64,000 nt of DNA from an uncultured Acetatifactor sp. (GTDB lineage: Bacteria; Bacillota; Clostridia; Lachnospirales; Lachnospiraceae). A model generated the notes under the pieces. That model had not been told where the DNA came from. It ran no database searches and was given only the letters and a program-made list of their open reading frames with translations. Both the position numbers and the translations under genes were made by a program. The DNA is taken from NCBI GenBank assembly GCA_910589655.1, contig CAJUTJ010000192.1:1-64000 (forward strand). The letters are read 5' to 3'. Of this stretch, positions 51,781-60,657 are shown one piece after another (position 1 is the stretch's first letter; each line of letters begins with the position of its first letter).

Positions 51781-52875
51781 ATGAATATTATCAAGGATTC
51801 AACACCGTCTGCGGACGGTTATCACATGCCGGCTGAATATGAACCTCATGAAGGATGCATTATGATTTTTCCGGAGCGTTCTGATTCATGGCAGTACGGC
51901 GGTTATGCGGCTCGAAAGACATTTGTGAAGATTGCGGAGGCCATTTCCGCTTCCGAGAAAGTTACGGTATGTGCCGGTGCCTCACAATATGATAATGCCA
52001 GGGCGATCCTTCCCGCCCATATTCGTGTTGTGGAAATGTCCAGCAATGATGCATGGGCCAGAGATTACTGCCCTACCTTTGTGAAAAACGAAAAAGGAAA
52101 TGTGCGTGGGATAGACTGGGGCTTCAATGCATGGGGCGGGCTCCATGACGGATTGTATTTTCCTTGGGACAGTGACAATAAGATGGCGAGGAAGCTGTGT
52201 GATTTACTGGACAAGGACATTTATCATAAACGAGATTTTATCTTGGAGGGCGGTTCCGTACATGTGGACGGCGAAGGCACTTGTATGGTGACGGAGAGCT
52301 GTCTGCTCAGCAAGGGGCGGAATCCCCGGCTGAGCAGAGAACAAATCGAAGAAACTTTAAAGCAATATCTGGGTGTTTCCACCGTTCTGTGGCTGCCCTG
52401 TGGAATTTATCATGACGAAACGAATGAGCATGTGGATAATATCTGTGCTTTCGTAAAACCGGGAGAAGTAGTGCTGGCATGGACGGAGGATACGGAGGAT
52501 GTACAATATAAGATGTCCAAAGCATGTCTGGAGTATTTGGGCGGCGTGAAGGATGCAAAGGGCAGAAGCATAAAGGTTCATAAACTGCCCTTGCCGAAGC
52601 CCGTGACCATTACCGCGGAAGAATGTGAGGGGCTGGATGCCTGTTGGGATGAGCCTGTCCGTATACCGGGAGAGCGGCTGGCAGCTTCCTATGTGAATTT
52701 TTATATTGCAAATCACTCTATAGTCATGCCCGGATTTGGTGATCCTCAGGATGAGAAAGCCAAAAAAGTTCTACAAGATTTATTTCCCGGGCGGAAAGTT
52801 GTACAGATTTATACCAGAGACATTCTCATAGGAGGCGGCAATATCCATTGTATTACGCAGCAGATTCCAATGTGA
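51781..52875 (+). CDS. aguA: Agmatine deiminase
   Basis: The 364-residue enzyme hydrolyses agmatine to N-carbamoylputrescine and ammonia. AEYEPHEGCIMIFPERSDSW (about 18-37), the NDAWARDYCPTF block with catalytic Asp/Trp (about 87-98), LEGGSVHVDGEGT (about 154-166), the GIYHDETNEHVDN histidine block and the active-site Cys357 in GGGNIHCITQQIP are conserved. Together with SpeA and AguB it makes putrescine from arginine. GAGGAGAAG precedes the ATG. Confidence 0.97.
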   Translation: MNIIKDSTPSADGYHMPAEYEPHEGCIMIFPERSDSWQYGGYAARKTFVKIAEAISASEKVTVCAGASQYDNARAILPAHIRVVEMSSNDAWARDYCPTFVKNEKGNVRGIDWGFNAWGGLHDGLYFPWDSDNKMARKLCDLLDKDIYHKRDFILEGGSVHVDGEGTCMVTESCLLSKGRNPRLSREQIEETLKQYLGVSTVLWLPCGIYHDETNEHVDNICAFVKPGEVVLAWTEDTEDVQYKMSKACLEYLGGVKDAKGRSIKVHKLPLPKPVTITAEECEGLDACWDEPVRIPGERLAASYVNFYIANHSIVMPGFGDPQDEKAKKVLQDLFPGRKVVQIYTRDILIGGGNIHCITQQIPM

Positions 52876-53226
52876 GAAGATATTGAATCATTGGCAGAGA
52901 GGTACAGATAAGCTTATGTCCCCCAAACTGCCGGAGAAGCTGGAAAACTGCCGGAACATGGTTTTTTTCATTGGAGACTTAGAGTTGTACGATTGTGAGC
53001 CGCAGCAAAGCTGCAATTTCACAATCCTGATGAGAGAGCCCGCTGGAGCGGGCAGATGGGAGTTAGTGTGAGAAGAAGTTCTAATTGCTTTAGCAATTTT
53101 TGCTCACAGCAGAGGCTGAACTTCTAAGTCTCACACCGAGAAATGCCCGAAAACACGGCATTTCTCATCGGAGCTTTAGCTCCATGGGATTGTGAGCCGC
53201 AGCAAAGCTGCGACATGGAGGTTAGT
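52876..53226 (+). other. Gap with mosaic direct repeats before aguB
   Basis: Two copies of GATTGTGAGCCGCAGCAAAG (about 52990 and 53190) and the hairpin GTGCCC/ATGCCC-ACACGGCA type seen near 3390 lie here. A 62-codon frame at 52883-53071 runs through this repeat and is not believed. The ribosome site GGAGG for aguB is at the end (53217-53221). Confidence 0.55.
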
Positions 53227-54102
53227 ATGAAAAATGTAACGGTGGCGGCGGTTCAGATGTATTGCAGCCGTACCAGAGAAGAAAATATAAAAGCGGCGGA
53301 CAAGCTGGTAAGGGAAGCGGCATTAAAAGGCGCGCAAATTGTGCTGCTGCCGGAGCTGTTTGAGACATGGTATTTTTGTCAGGAGCGGAATTATAGTTCT
53401 TACGGTATTGCCGCCGACGTGGAGTCAAATCCCGCCATACGCCATTTCAGGGGAGTGGCGGCGGAGCTGAAGCTGGTGCTTCCTGTCAGCTTTTATGAGA
53501 GGGAAGAAAATGTGACATATAACTCCGTTGCGGTTATAGACGCGGACGGAAGTATTTTGGGCGTATATCGGAAAACGCATATACCGGATGACCATTTTTA
53601 TCAGGAGAAATTTTATTTTACTCCGGGCAATACAGGCTTTCGGGTTTGGGATACCGCCTATGGAAGAATCGGTGTAGGAATCTGCTGGGATCAGTGGTTC
53701 CCTGAAGCGGCCAGATGCATGGCGCTGATGGGGGCGCAGCTGCTGCTGTATCCTACGGCCATCGGCTCCGAACCGATTATTGAGTGTGACAGTATGCCTC
53801 ACTGGAGGAGATGTATGCAAGGGCATGCGGCAGCCAATGTAATTCCCGTGATTGCGGCTAACCGCATCGGCGAAGAGAAGGTTATGCCGGCAAAAGATAA
53901 CAATCATCAATCCTCTGCACTTGTCTTCTACGGTTCTTCTTTTATTGCGGATGAGACGGGAGAGCTGCTGGAGGATGGAGGGAGAACGGAAGAGAAAATA
54001 CTTCTTCATACCTTTGACTTGGATGCCATCGAGGAGCTTCGTTTCAGCTGGGGTCTGTTTCGGGACAGACGTCCGGAGATGTATCTGCAGATTACAAAAT
54101 AA
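53227..54102 (+). CDS. aguB: N-carbamoylputrescine amidase
   Basis: The 291-residue nitrilase-fold hydrolase converts N-carbamoylputrescine to putrescine, CO2 and ammonia. The catalytic triad is clear: Glu43 (LLPELFETWYF), Lys116 (YRKTHIPD) and Cys153 (GICWDQWFPE). EKFYFTPGNTGFRVW and the C-terminal RFSWGLFRDRRPE-like end (LRFSWGLFRDRRPEMY) are typical. ATG 53227 has GGAGG upstream; the open frame from 53143 reads through a repeat and is not used. It is probably in one operon with aguA, in spite of the 351-base gap. Confidence 0.96.
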   Translation: MKNVTVAAVQMYCSRTREENIKAADKLVREAALKGAQIVLLPELFETWYFCQERNYSSYGIAADVESNPAIRHFRGVAAELKLVLPVSFYEREENVTYNSVAVIDADGSILGVYRKTHIPDDHFYQEKFYFTPGNTGFRVWDTAYGRIGVGICWDQWFPEAARCMALMGAQLLLYPTAIGSEPIIECDSMPHWRRCMQGHAAANVIPVIAANRIGEEKVMPAKDNNHQSSALVFYGSSFIADETGELLEDGGRTEEKILLHTFDLDAIEELRFSWGLFRDRRPEMYLQITK

Positions 54103-54104
54103 AA

Positions 54105-54136
54105 ATAACAGTTCCCACAGGGGTGAGAACTGTTAC
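54105..54136 (-). terminator. Terminator for the PilZ/heparinase operon
   Basis: TAACAGTTC (54106-54114) pairs with GAACTGTTA (54127-54135). The T-rich tract lies on the minus strand, just left of the stem (ATTTTTATTTT), so it ends leftward transcription from the PilZ gene. Confidence 0.75.
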
Positions 54137-54179
54137 AAGAAGGAACCGCAAGGAAAAGCGGCGGCCGATATATTGGCGT

Positions 54180-54857
54180 CTACTCACGCCGGAAGCTGCC
54201 GTAGCTGGTTTTCTTTAACCGATAGCGTTCTTTTTTCATAAGGTAGGAATCCAAGCCGGCTACATGATTGTTCAACCGGCATCCGTAAATCGTATTGCCG
54301 TTTTCCAATTCCTGAATCCGGGCGATCAGGCCGTAAAGGTGGAACATATATTTCTCACCGAATTCTTGAATTTGATCTTTGAGAACAACGTGAACCAAAC
54401 TTCCTTCCATAAATTTAATATTACTGTCACATACCACTGAGAAGCCGTTGGAGCTGACATCACGGATAATGGCTTCATAGGCAGCATGGTTGGAGCCAAA
54501 TTGAATGGAGGTTTCCACTCCTATATAACAGCGGAAGTTCTGCCTCCGATTATAGGCAACGCTCTCGGCGATGGTAGTAAGGCTGTAGCAGAGTGTGCCG
54601 TCGGACCGCCGAAGCAGTGTATTGGCTACATTCTTAAATAAATGGGGCTTGTCGTCCGGCACGGATGCCAGCACATTTAAAATAACGCCCTTTCCCCGGA
54701 AAGATATGGGTTTTCCGTTTTGAAATACGGCATCCGCAAAGATCATGTGCCTTTTGCGGTTAATCTCTTGAACCTTACTGGTAAAAACAAGAGAGTTGTC
54801 TTTCACGCTTACGAACAGGGTGAGCTCCTGTCCCGGTCTTAATTCTTCGATACGCAT
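54180..54857 (-). CDS. PilZ-domain protein (YcgR-like)
   Basis: The 225-residue protein has a YcgR N-terminal-like region (about 1-95, GQELTLFVSV, INRKRHMIFADA) and a PilZ domain with the cyclic-di-GMP motif NRRQNFR (about 103-109) and DVSSNGFSV (about 130-138). It should bind c-di-GMP and brake flagella or regulate another process. It begins 3 bases after the heparinase-like gene's stop, on the same strand, so the two are in one transcript, an unusual pairing. Confidence 0.9.
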   Translation of the reverse strand: MRIEELRPGQELTLFVSVKDNSLVFTSKVQEINRKRHMIFADAVFQNGKPISFRGKGVILNVLASVPDDKPHLFKNVANTLLRRSDGTLCYSLTTIAESVAYNRRQNFRCYIGVETSIQFGSNHAAYEAIIRDVSSNGFSVVCDSNIKFMEGSLVHVVLKDQIQEFGEKYMFHLYGLIARIQELENGNTIYGCRLNNHVAGLDSYLMKKERYRLKKTSYGSFRRE

Positions 54858-54860
54858 ACT

Positions 54861-56684
54861 TTACTTTACCTCTAATTGAAATTCTGAAGCTGTCATAGTC
54901 AGACGAATCCGATACAGCTCATGGTTCCATGCAGTCTGAAGTCTTGCATCGGTAACGGGCAGGACTTCTACCATCAAAGGCTTTGCTCCCGAAAAGGAGG
55001 CCTGTGCCAGAGTGCCGATCCGGATGCTGTTTTCCGTCACCTCCGGCTTTTCATAGGTGATGAAATTTAATACGACGTTTCCGGCATCCGTGGTATCTGT
55101 CAAAAGAACCCTATTGCTTAGTTTATCAAAAAAAACTTCTCTCGTATAGTGTTTTTTATAAGTTTTGAAAGAATACGCATTGGATAGTTCCATGGAAATA
55201 CCGCTCTGTGTTTCTTCAAAAAATGTTCTTACATTTTCGGCGCGGTAATCCCGGCCGTCAAGCTGATCCAGCCCTTCAATCGTGGGCAGATTGTGGTAGC
55301 ATGACTGCATGGTCCAGATCTCATATCTGCGGGAGGAAAAGGTTTTGGCAGTGTAACTTTCCACACCGATATCTATAAAAAGCGGCTGCCCGTTTTTGTA
55401 AAGAGTAAAGCTGCCCGTGTCATTGTGATTATGACTGTCGTCATTGTCTCCCGCTTTTACCGCAAGGCAGAAGGTGTCGTTTCTGGACACAAAGAGTCCT
55501 ACACTGGGATAATAGATATCCTTATATGTAAGCGGTTCGGACGTATCACAGGCTGAAATCTCCGGACAGTGAAAAATGGTCTGCATTCTGTAAAAAAGAT
55601 TCAGGCGGTTTGATTCATCCGCAAAAAGATTTTCCTTGGATGCCTGAAAGTCTCTGGCGGCAAAGAGCATCAGTCCGGGCTGTCCGGTTCGTTTGCCGAA
55701 AAGAAACTCCCGCACACCGGCACGGCCCGCCACAGGGGAGCAGTCTGCAAAATTGATATAATATTTATCCGCAACATGTACGTTGTAAATATAGGATGCT
55801 ATATTTTTCACCTTGTCCCACTGATACAAACCTTCGAAAGCCCCGCCGGTAATCCGGTTTAAAACCTCTGCGGCTCCGTCCAGACATAATCCCGCATGCC
55901 GGAAATACTGGGCTCCCTCGTCACAGCAGCCGTCATCTCCGTAATCCTTTAAAAAGAAGTCAAGGCTTTCCGCCGCTTTCAGAGTTACTGCCTTCTCCGT
56001 GCCGGAATGAGATTTCTGCAGAAAAACCGTCAGCAGTACATTCTGGGTACACCACGGAGTCCAGTTGCACATGGGCTCCTCGCCCGCTCCCATCCACCAG
56101 AAATGTTCCCGAATATAGGGGAGCGAAATACGGCGCTCCAGTTCATAAGCAATTCTCCGATTGATAAAGGGACTGATCCGGTCTAAACGGCTTCCCAGCA
56201 GATACCGGATACAGGCCAGCTGTGCTCCTGTCTCGCAGGCAAACAGATCCATTACAGGGCGGGTGGCATCCGGCAGGAGCTCCTGCGGGGCATTGCGGAG
56301 ATAGGAATTGTGGGGGGGCAGCTGCCATGCGCTTTCCTCGCAGACAGCAAAAATCCCGTTGATAATATCATCCAAAAAACGGCCCTGATCTTCCATGCAT
56401 TCCGCCGCAGTCAGAGAATTCAAAGCGTACCGTCTATCAAAATAGAGATTTTCGTAATCCACGCGGTTTCCTGTACGCTTAAACTTCATAAAATCAGTGG
56501 AACGGATCACCGGATATTCATATCCCAGATAACCTTCTCCCTGTAAAATGACAGCCTCGCGCAGTTCTTGGGGAAGACTGTCATAGGCCGCTCTGTCGTC
56601 GATATCGGGAAAAGGCCGGTATTCCAGAAGCCGATCATTTTTTTCCCAAAAAGCTTTCATGGTATCCAGAAATCGTTTTTCCAT
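54861..56684 (-). CDS. Heparinase II/III family polysaccharide lyase
   Basis: The 607-residue protein has an alpha/alpha-toroid N-terminal region (about 1-330) and a beta-sandwich with the Hepar_II_III motif SHNHNDTGSFTLYKNGQPLF (about 390-410) followed by IDIGVESYTAK. The family eliminates uronic-acid-containing polysaccharides or alginate oligomers. There is no signal peptide, so it acts on imported oligosaccharides, matching the ABC importer nearby. GGAGG precedes the ATG. The YesM/YesN genes lie upstream on the same strand. Confidence 0.92.
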   Translation of the reverse strand: MEKRFLDTMKAFWEKNDRLLEYRPFPDIDDRAAYDSLPQELREAVILQGEGYLGYEYPVIRSTDFMKFKRTGNRVDYENLYFDRRYALNSLTAAECMEDQGRFLDDIINGIFAVCEESAWQLPPHNSYLRNAPQELLPDATRPVMDLFACETGAQLACIRYLLGSRLDRISPFINRRIAYELERRISLPYIREHFWWMGAGEEPMCNWTPWCTQNVLLTVFLQKSHSGTEKAVTLKAAESLDFFLKDYGDDGCCDEGAQYFRHAGLCLDGAAEVLNRITGGAFEGLYQWDKVKNIASYIYNVHVADKYYINFADCSPVAGRAGVREFLFGKRTGQPGLMLFAARDFQASKENLFADESNRLNLFYRMQTIFHCPEISACDTSEPLTYKDIYYPSVGLFVSRNDTFCLAVKAGDNDDSHNHNDTGSFTLYKNGQPLFIDIGVESYTAKTFSSRRYEIWTMQSCYHNLPTIEGLDQLDGRDYRAENVRTFFEETQSGISMELSNAYSFKTYKKHYTREVFFDKLSNRVLLTDTTDAGNVVLNFITYEKPEVTENSIRIGTLAQASFSGAKPLMVEVLPVTDARLQTAWNHELYRIRLTMTASEFQLEVK

Positions 56685-56786
56685 TTACACCTCCTGCGCG
56701 CTTTAGCGCGCATACCAATCAATATTAGAAAGAGCCTCTTTTTCAAACTATTAAACATGCTGATGCCGCCGGCACAAACAATCCGT

Positions 56787-58391
56787 TTACACAAACTGAT
56801 TGTTTAAATATTCGGTGGGGGAGACACCTTCCACTTTTTTAAATACCTTGCTGAAATAAAACGCGCTTTCAAAACCCAGCATATCCGCCACTTCATAGAC
56901 CTTCAGGTTGCCGTCTGACAATAGGCGCTTGCCCTCCGAAATTTTACAGGTATTAATATATTCGGAGAACCCCATATCATTATACTTGCCGAATAGCTGG
57001 CTCAGATAATTGGGACTGATGCCGAATACCGCAGCCACTTCGTTGAGAGAGAGCCGCTCTTTTACATGTGCGTTAATATATTTTTTGACATTGGTAACAA
57101 TATGATTCTTATAATCCTTATGGCGGCTTTCGAAAAGCTGACACATCTGTCGTTTGAAAAATCCCAGCCAGTTCACCAGCTGCTCCACAGTGGACTGTTT
57201 GTATACGGAACGGTATCCGTCCGGATTATCCCGGAAAAAGTCGGAAACAATTTTTTCGCCGTCCTGAAGCAGGGATATGGACAGATATAAAATATTACAT
57301 ACGCCGTCCAAGGCCTGAACATAATGGTCGGGATGTGCCAGAAACAGATCACACAGATTGTCCAAAGTACGATTTAAAATCTCTGCATCGTATTCTTCAT
57401 AGGCTTTGGTCAGATCCTGCTTGAACAGGCTCATGTTAAAGGAATAATCATAAGAAGGATCCTTTAGGCACTCTTCGAAAAAGACAATGGCATTTTTCCC
57501 CTCGGCGGACAGGTTGGCCTGTCTGGAGTATTGGTAGGAATCGCAGATGGCAAGGGGCATATCTACCAGACTGCCGATACCGCAGTGAAAAGATACATTA
57601 TAGTATTTTGTCAGAGTTTTACTGATACCGGTTAAAATGCCCTTTAATTCTTCCCCATAGGACAGATTGGCGGTCTGACCTGTTTCGAAGCAGAAAATCA
57701 AAGCAAAATGTCTGGTGTCAAGGGAGAGGCAGAAGCAAGGATAATACTTTCCACCAAGCTCCTTCAGCATCTGCATGGAAGTGGCAAACAGAGACAGTTG
57801 TTTTTCCATGGGAAGAGAATCTGCCTGATTGCCCGTCATTTCACCATAACAGCATACATAACCGCTGTAGTGGAAATCCAAATTCAAATCCCGGCTCTGT
57901 AAAGTAAACTGTTCTTCCGATTCGAACAGGTTGTTTATCAGACGAATAAAGAACTTGTCATAAAAAGGATGGACAATATTCTCGGCGGAATTACCCTTAT
58001 GCTCCGACTCCTGTATCCGTTTCAGCACGCGGTTTACCGCTTCCGTCAAAGCGGGAGGGGTGAGTTCCATTTTCACAAGATAATCCGTCACTTGATAAGT
58101 GAGAGCTTCCTTGACCATGTGGAAATCCTCGTAACTGGTCAGAATAATAAAATAAGGCTTCTCGCTGCCGTGCAGCTCGCGGCACTGCCGGATTAATTCC
58201 AATCCGCTCATCACGGGCATTTTTATATCCGTGATCACTATGTCCGGAGCCAGCTCGGAAACCATCTTCAAGGCAGCTTGACCGTTTACCGCCGTGCCTG
58301 CTACTTCTATATTCAGATCGGCCCAGTTCAGCATGGATTTTATGCCTACTTGAACCAAGGGTTCATCATCGACAATCAGTAATTTGTACAT
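56787..58391 (-). CDS. YesN-type response regulator with AraC DNA-binding domain
   Basis: The 534-residue regulator (from ATG 58391) has an N-terminal receiver (VDDEP, Asp55 in ITDIKMP) and a C-terminal AraC double HTH (LSLNEVAAVFGISPNYLSQLF and VYEVADMLGFESAFYFSKVF, then GVSPTEYLN). A central variable region of about 290 residues joins them. It is the partner of the YesM-type kinase 38 bases upstream. AAGGAG precedes the ATG. It likely activates the divergent ABC genes and the heparinase gene. Confidence 0.94.
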   Translation of the reverse strand: MYKLLIVDDEPLVQVGIKSMLNWADLNIEVAGTAVNGQAALKMVSELAPDIVITDIKMPVMSGLELIRQCRELHGSEKPYFIILTSYEDFHMVKEALTYQVTDYLVKMELTPPALTEAVNRVLKRIQESEHKGNSAENIVHPFYDKFFIRLINNLFESEEQFTLQSRDLNLDFHYSGYVCCYGEMTGNQADSLPMEKQLSLFATSMQMLKELGGKYYPCFCLSLDTRHFALIFCFETGQTANLSYGEELKGILTGISKTLTKYYNVSFHCGIGSLVDMPLAICDSYQYSRQANLSAEGKNAIVFFEECLKDPSYDYSFNMSLFKQDLTKAYEEYDAEILNRTLDNLCDLFLAHPDHYVQALDGVCNILYLSISLLQDGEKIVSDFFRDNPDGYRSVYKQSTVEQLVNWLGFFKRQMCQLFESRHKDYKNHIVTNVKKYINAHVKERLSLNEVAAVFGISPNYLSQLFGKYNDMGFSEYINTCKISEGKRLLSDGNLKVYEVADMLGFESAFYFSKVFKKVEGVSPTEYLNNQFV

Positions 58392-58429
58392 GGCTGCTCC
58401 TTTTTTCTGTGTTTTACAATAAATGTGAA

Positions 58430-60286
58430 TCATAGGGCCGTGTATGGAGGCACAGGCTGCGTCTGATTTATTGTATTGGGGATATGAATAGACATGGTGG
58501 TGTATTGGCCTTCCACACTTTCTATGGTAATACCGTAGGCTTCGCCGAATTCATACTGTAATCTCTTATGTACATTGCTGACACCGATTTCCCGGAAAAA
58601 ATCCGTGCTGCTGTCATCGTTTGATAACAGAATCTGAGCCGCCTTTTCCGGGGGCATTCCCACACCGTCATCCGTCACATCAATGCGGATGGATTCCGGA
58701 CTGTCCTCTGTAAGCTTTTCAGAGTAAATATGAATCCGGATATGCCCCGTTCCCTTGGGCTCTATACCGTGGAAAATAGCATTCTCCACCAACGGCTGCA
58801 AAGTGAATTTAATAATCCGGCAGGAGGAGAAAGCATCGTCTTCCAGCTGTATGTCCATGGTGATGGTGCCTCCATATCGGTAGCTTTGAATGGTAAAATA
58901 ATCTTGGAGCAAGGACAACTCTTCCTCAATGGAAACCAGAAGGCTGGTTCCTTTGGAAATGCTTTTCAACAGCTTCGCCAGCGCCGTAGTCATTTCCGAA
59001 ATCCCTGTGGCTCCCTGAATGGAAGCCATCCACTTTATGGAATTTAGAGTATTATAAATAAAATGGGGATTGATCTGGCTTTGAAGCATCTTGTACTCCA
59101 GATCTTTCTTCTGCTTTTCATCTTCCAGCCTTTTGTTCATCAGGAGGTAGACATTTTCGGACAAATCATTAATGCCTTTTCCGATATCTCCCAGCTCATG
59201 ATTCCATTCAATGGAAGAATCACGGTCAAAATCCCCTTCGGCAACGCGCAGCATTTTCGCTCTGATTTTAGAGACGGGAACATTGATCATACGGTTTAAG
59301 ATCAGCATTAAAAAGATTCCGATGCCCACTATGCTGATTAATGTGCCGCCCAGTATAAGCCATAGCAGGAAGCGGTGGTTGCGCAGCTCCGATTGAGAGA
59401 TGCTTTGGCTGATGTAGCAGTCCGGCATACTCAAAGGGGAAGTAACCACCAGACGAGTACCTTCACTGTCCGAAACTTCGTTTACATATATGCTGTCTAT
59501 CAGCGCGGATGAGGACAAATCCTGAGTAATCTGATAGGATTCCGTCCATTTCAGCAGGGAGCCGTTTTCATAAATATAATTGTGGCCTCCAACGGACAGA
59601 AACATATAACTGTCTTCTGCAATCTTATATCGTTTTAAAGCATCTGTAAATAAGTCGGAAGAAATTTGCAGAAAGAGAATACCGCCCCGGACGGAATTGT
59701 ACTGGTAGGTAATGGGCCTGAGTATCGGCAGTATGTATTTCCCGTTACGGTAAAAAGAATCCTTTACAAATCCGGTGGTAAAGTCATAGTCGGAGGCATC
59801 CAATAGCCGGTCGAAATAAGGAAGCCGGGGAACTTCGGCCGACAAATCGGCTGTAGAGGAGTAAGCGGCGCTCACAATCTGCAAAAAGTGTTCGTCGGTA
59901 ATTACGGCAAGCCGATTGATATAATTATTTGACGGATTATTGCTGTATTCCTCGAAAATGCGGTCATAGGTGGACACGGACAACACGGAGCCGGGGTTGG
60001 GATTTTCCTGTATATATGTGGCAATGTTGGCATTGGTCTGGCAGAATCTTACGATCTGTGAAATGTCGTCTATGCTGCCGTTGATAGAATCCGTGAGCAG
60101 CTGGAGGCTTGTCTCCGTGGAATGAATCAGGCTGTTCTGCAGGTAATTCCGAAAGAGATAATAACTGACGGAACTGATAATGATACACATACCCAGCAGA
60201 CAGGATGTGGTAATAAGCAGTATCCTTTTTTGAATACTGCCCATAGGCCGCCTGCTGTTTTTCTGAAAGCTGTATACTCGTCCCAT
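58430..60286 (-). CDS. YesM-type sensor histidine kinase
   Basis: The 618-residue kinase has TM1 (about 22-45), an extracellular Cache-like sensor (about 50-300), TM2 (about 305-332), HAMP (about 333-385), a His_kinase domain (QINPHFIYNTLN, His408) and a HATPase (LVENAIFHG, DDGVGMP). This HPK7 architecture is the usual polysaccharide sensor of Firmicute sugar loci. The ABC binding protein lies divergently upstream. AGGCGGG precedes the ATG, and an extended -10 promoter lies at 60315. Confidence 0.95.
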   Translation of the reverse strand: MGRVYSFQKNSRRPMGSIQKRILLITTSCLLGMCIIISSVSYYLFRNYLQNSLIHSTETSLQLLTDSINGSIDDISQIVRFCQTNANIATYIQENPNPGSVLSVSTYDRIFEEYSNNPSNNYINRLAVITDEHFLQIVSAAYSSTADLSAEVPRLPYFDRLLDASDYDFTTGFVKDSFYRNGKYILPILRPITYQYNSVRGGILFLQISSDLFTDALKRYKIAEDSYMFLSVGGHNYIYENGSLLKWTESYQITQDLSSSALIDSIYVNEVSDSEGTRLVVTSPLSMPDCYISQSISQSELRNHRFLLWLILGGTLISIVGIGIFLMLILNRMINVPVSKIRAKMLRVAEGDFDRDSSIEWNHELGDIGKGINDLSENVYLLMNKRLEDEKQKKDLEYKMLQSQINPHFIYNTLNSIKWMASIQGATGISEMTTALAKLLKSISKGTSLLVSIEEELSLLQDYFTIQSYRYGGTITMDIQLEDDAFSSCRIIKFTLQPLVENAIFHGIEPKGTGHIRIHIYSEKLTEDSPESIRIDVTDDGVGMPPEKAAQILLSNDDSSTDFFREIGVSNVHKRLQYEFGEAYGITIESVEGQYTTMSIHIPNTINQTQPVPPYTAL

Positions 60287-60314
60287 TCTGATTACCCGCC
60301 TTTATAACGATTCT

Positions 60315-60323
60315 ATTTTAGCA
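60315..60323 (-). promoter_or_regulatory. Extended -10 promoter for YesM/YesN genes
   Basis: On the minus strand TATGCTAAAATAGAA contains TG-C-TAAAAT, identical to the box before the MBL hydrolase (36701). A start near 60308 gives a leader of about 22 nt. Confidence 0.6.
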
Positions 60324-60657
60324 TATTTTCAAGGGTTAGGAAAGGGGTGTCCGGGAGGCGTTTGCACGCGCTTTTTGCGTGACAAACCCGAGACAGCCGT
60401 GTGAAATAGTATATCATAACTAAAAATTTTGCATAACTTGAAAGCTCTTACATCATAAAATTAAAAAATGTGAATAAATAGTTTATGTATTTTTAATTTT
60501 TTCCATGTAAATATCACCGTCTCTTTTATATACTTGTATCACAATAAGTTACAGTTCAACCCGCCGGTCGGCAGAGCTGCTGACAAGGCCGTTGGGGCGT
60601 AACTATTATTAATAGTAATCTGTCTATGGCAGGTACTGTAAGCAAGGAGGATTTTGT
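60324..60657 (+). other. Intergenic region between sensor kinase and binding protein
   Basis: No gene is supported. About 60345-60400 holds a short reversed piece of the repeat family (GGGAGGCGTTTGCACGCG, TTTTTGCGTGACAAACCCGAG). An AT-rich stretch follows to about 60545. TATACT at 60529-60534 may be a -10 box, but the -35 is poor, in line with an activated promoter. A GGAGG ribosome site lies at 60646. Confidence 0.5.

Noticed and set aside
52883..53071. 62-codon frame after aguA
   Set aside because: It runs through the mosaic repeat block, has no ribosome site and no protein-like conservation features.
53143..53226. Longer start for aguB
   Set aside because: The added 28 codons are repeat sequence; the ATG at 53227 has a GGAGG site and matches the usual start of the family.
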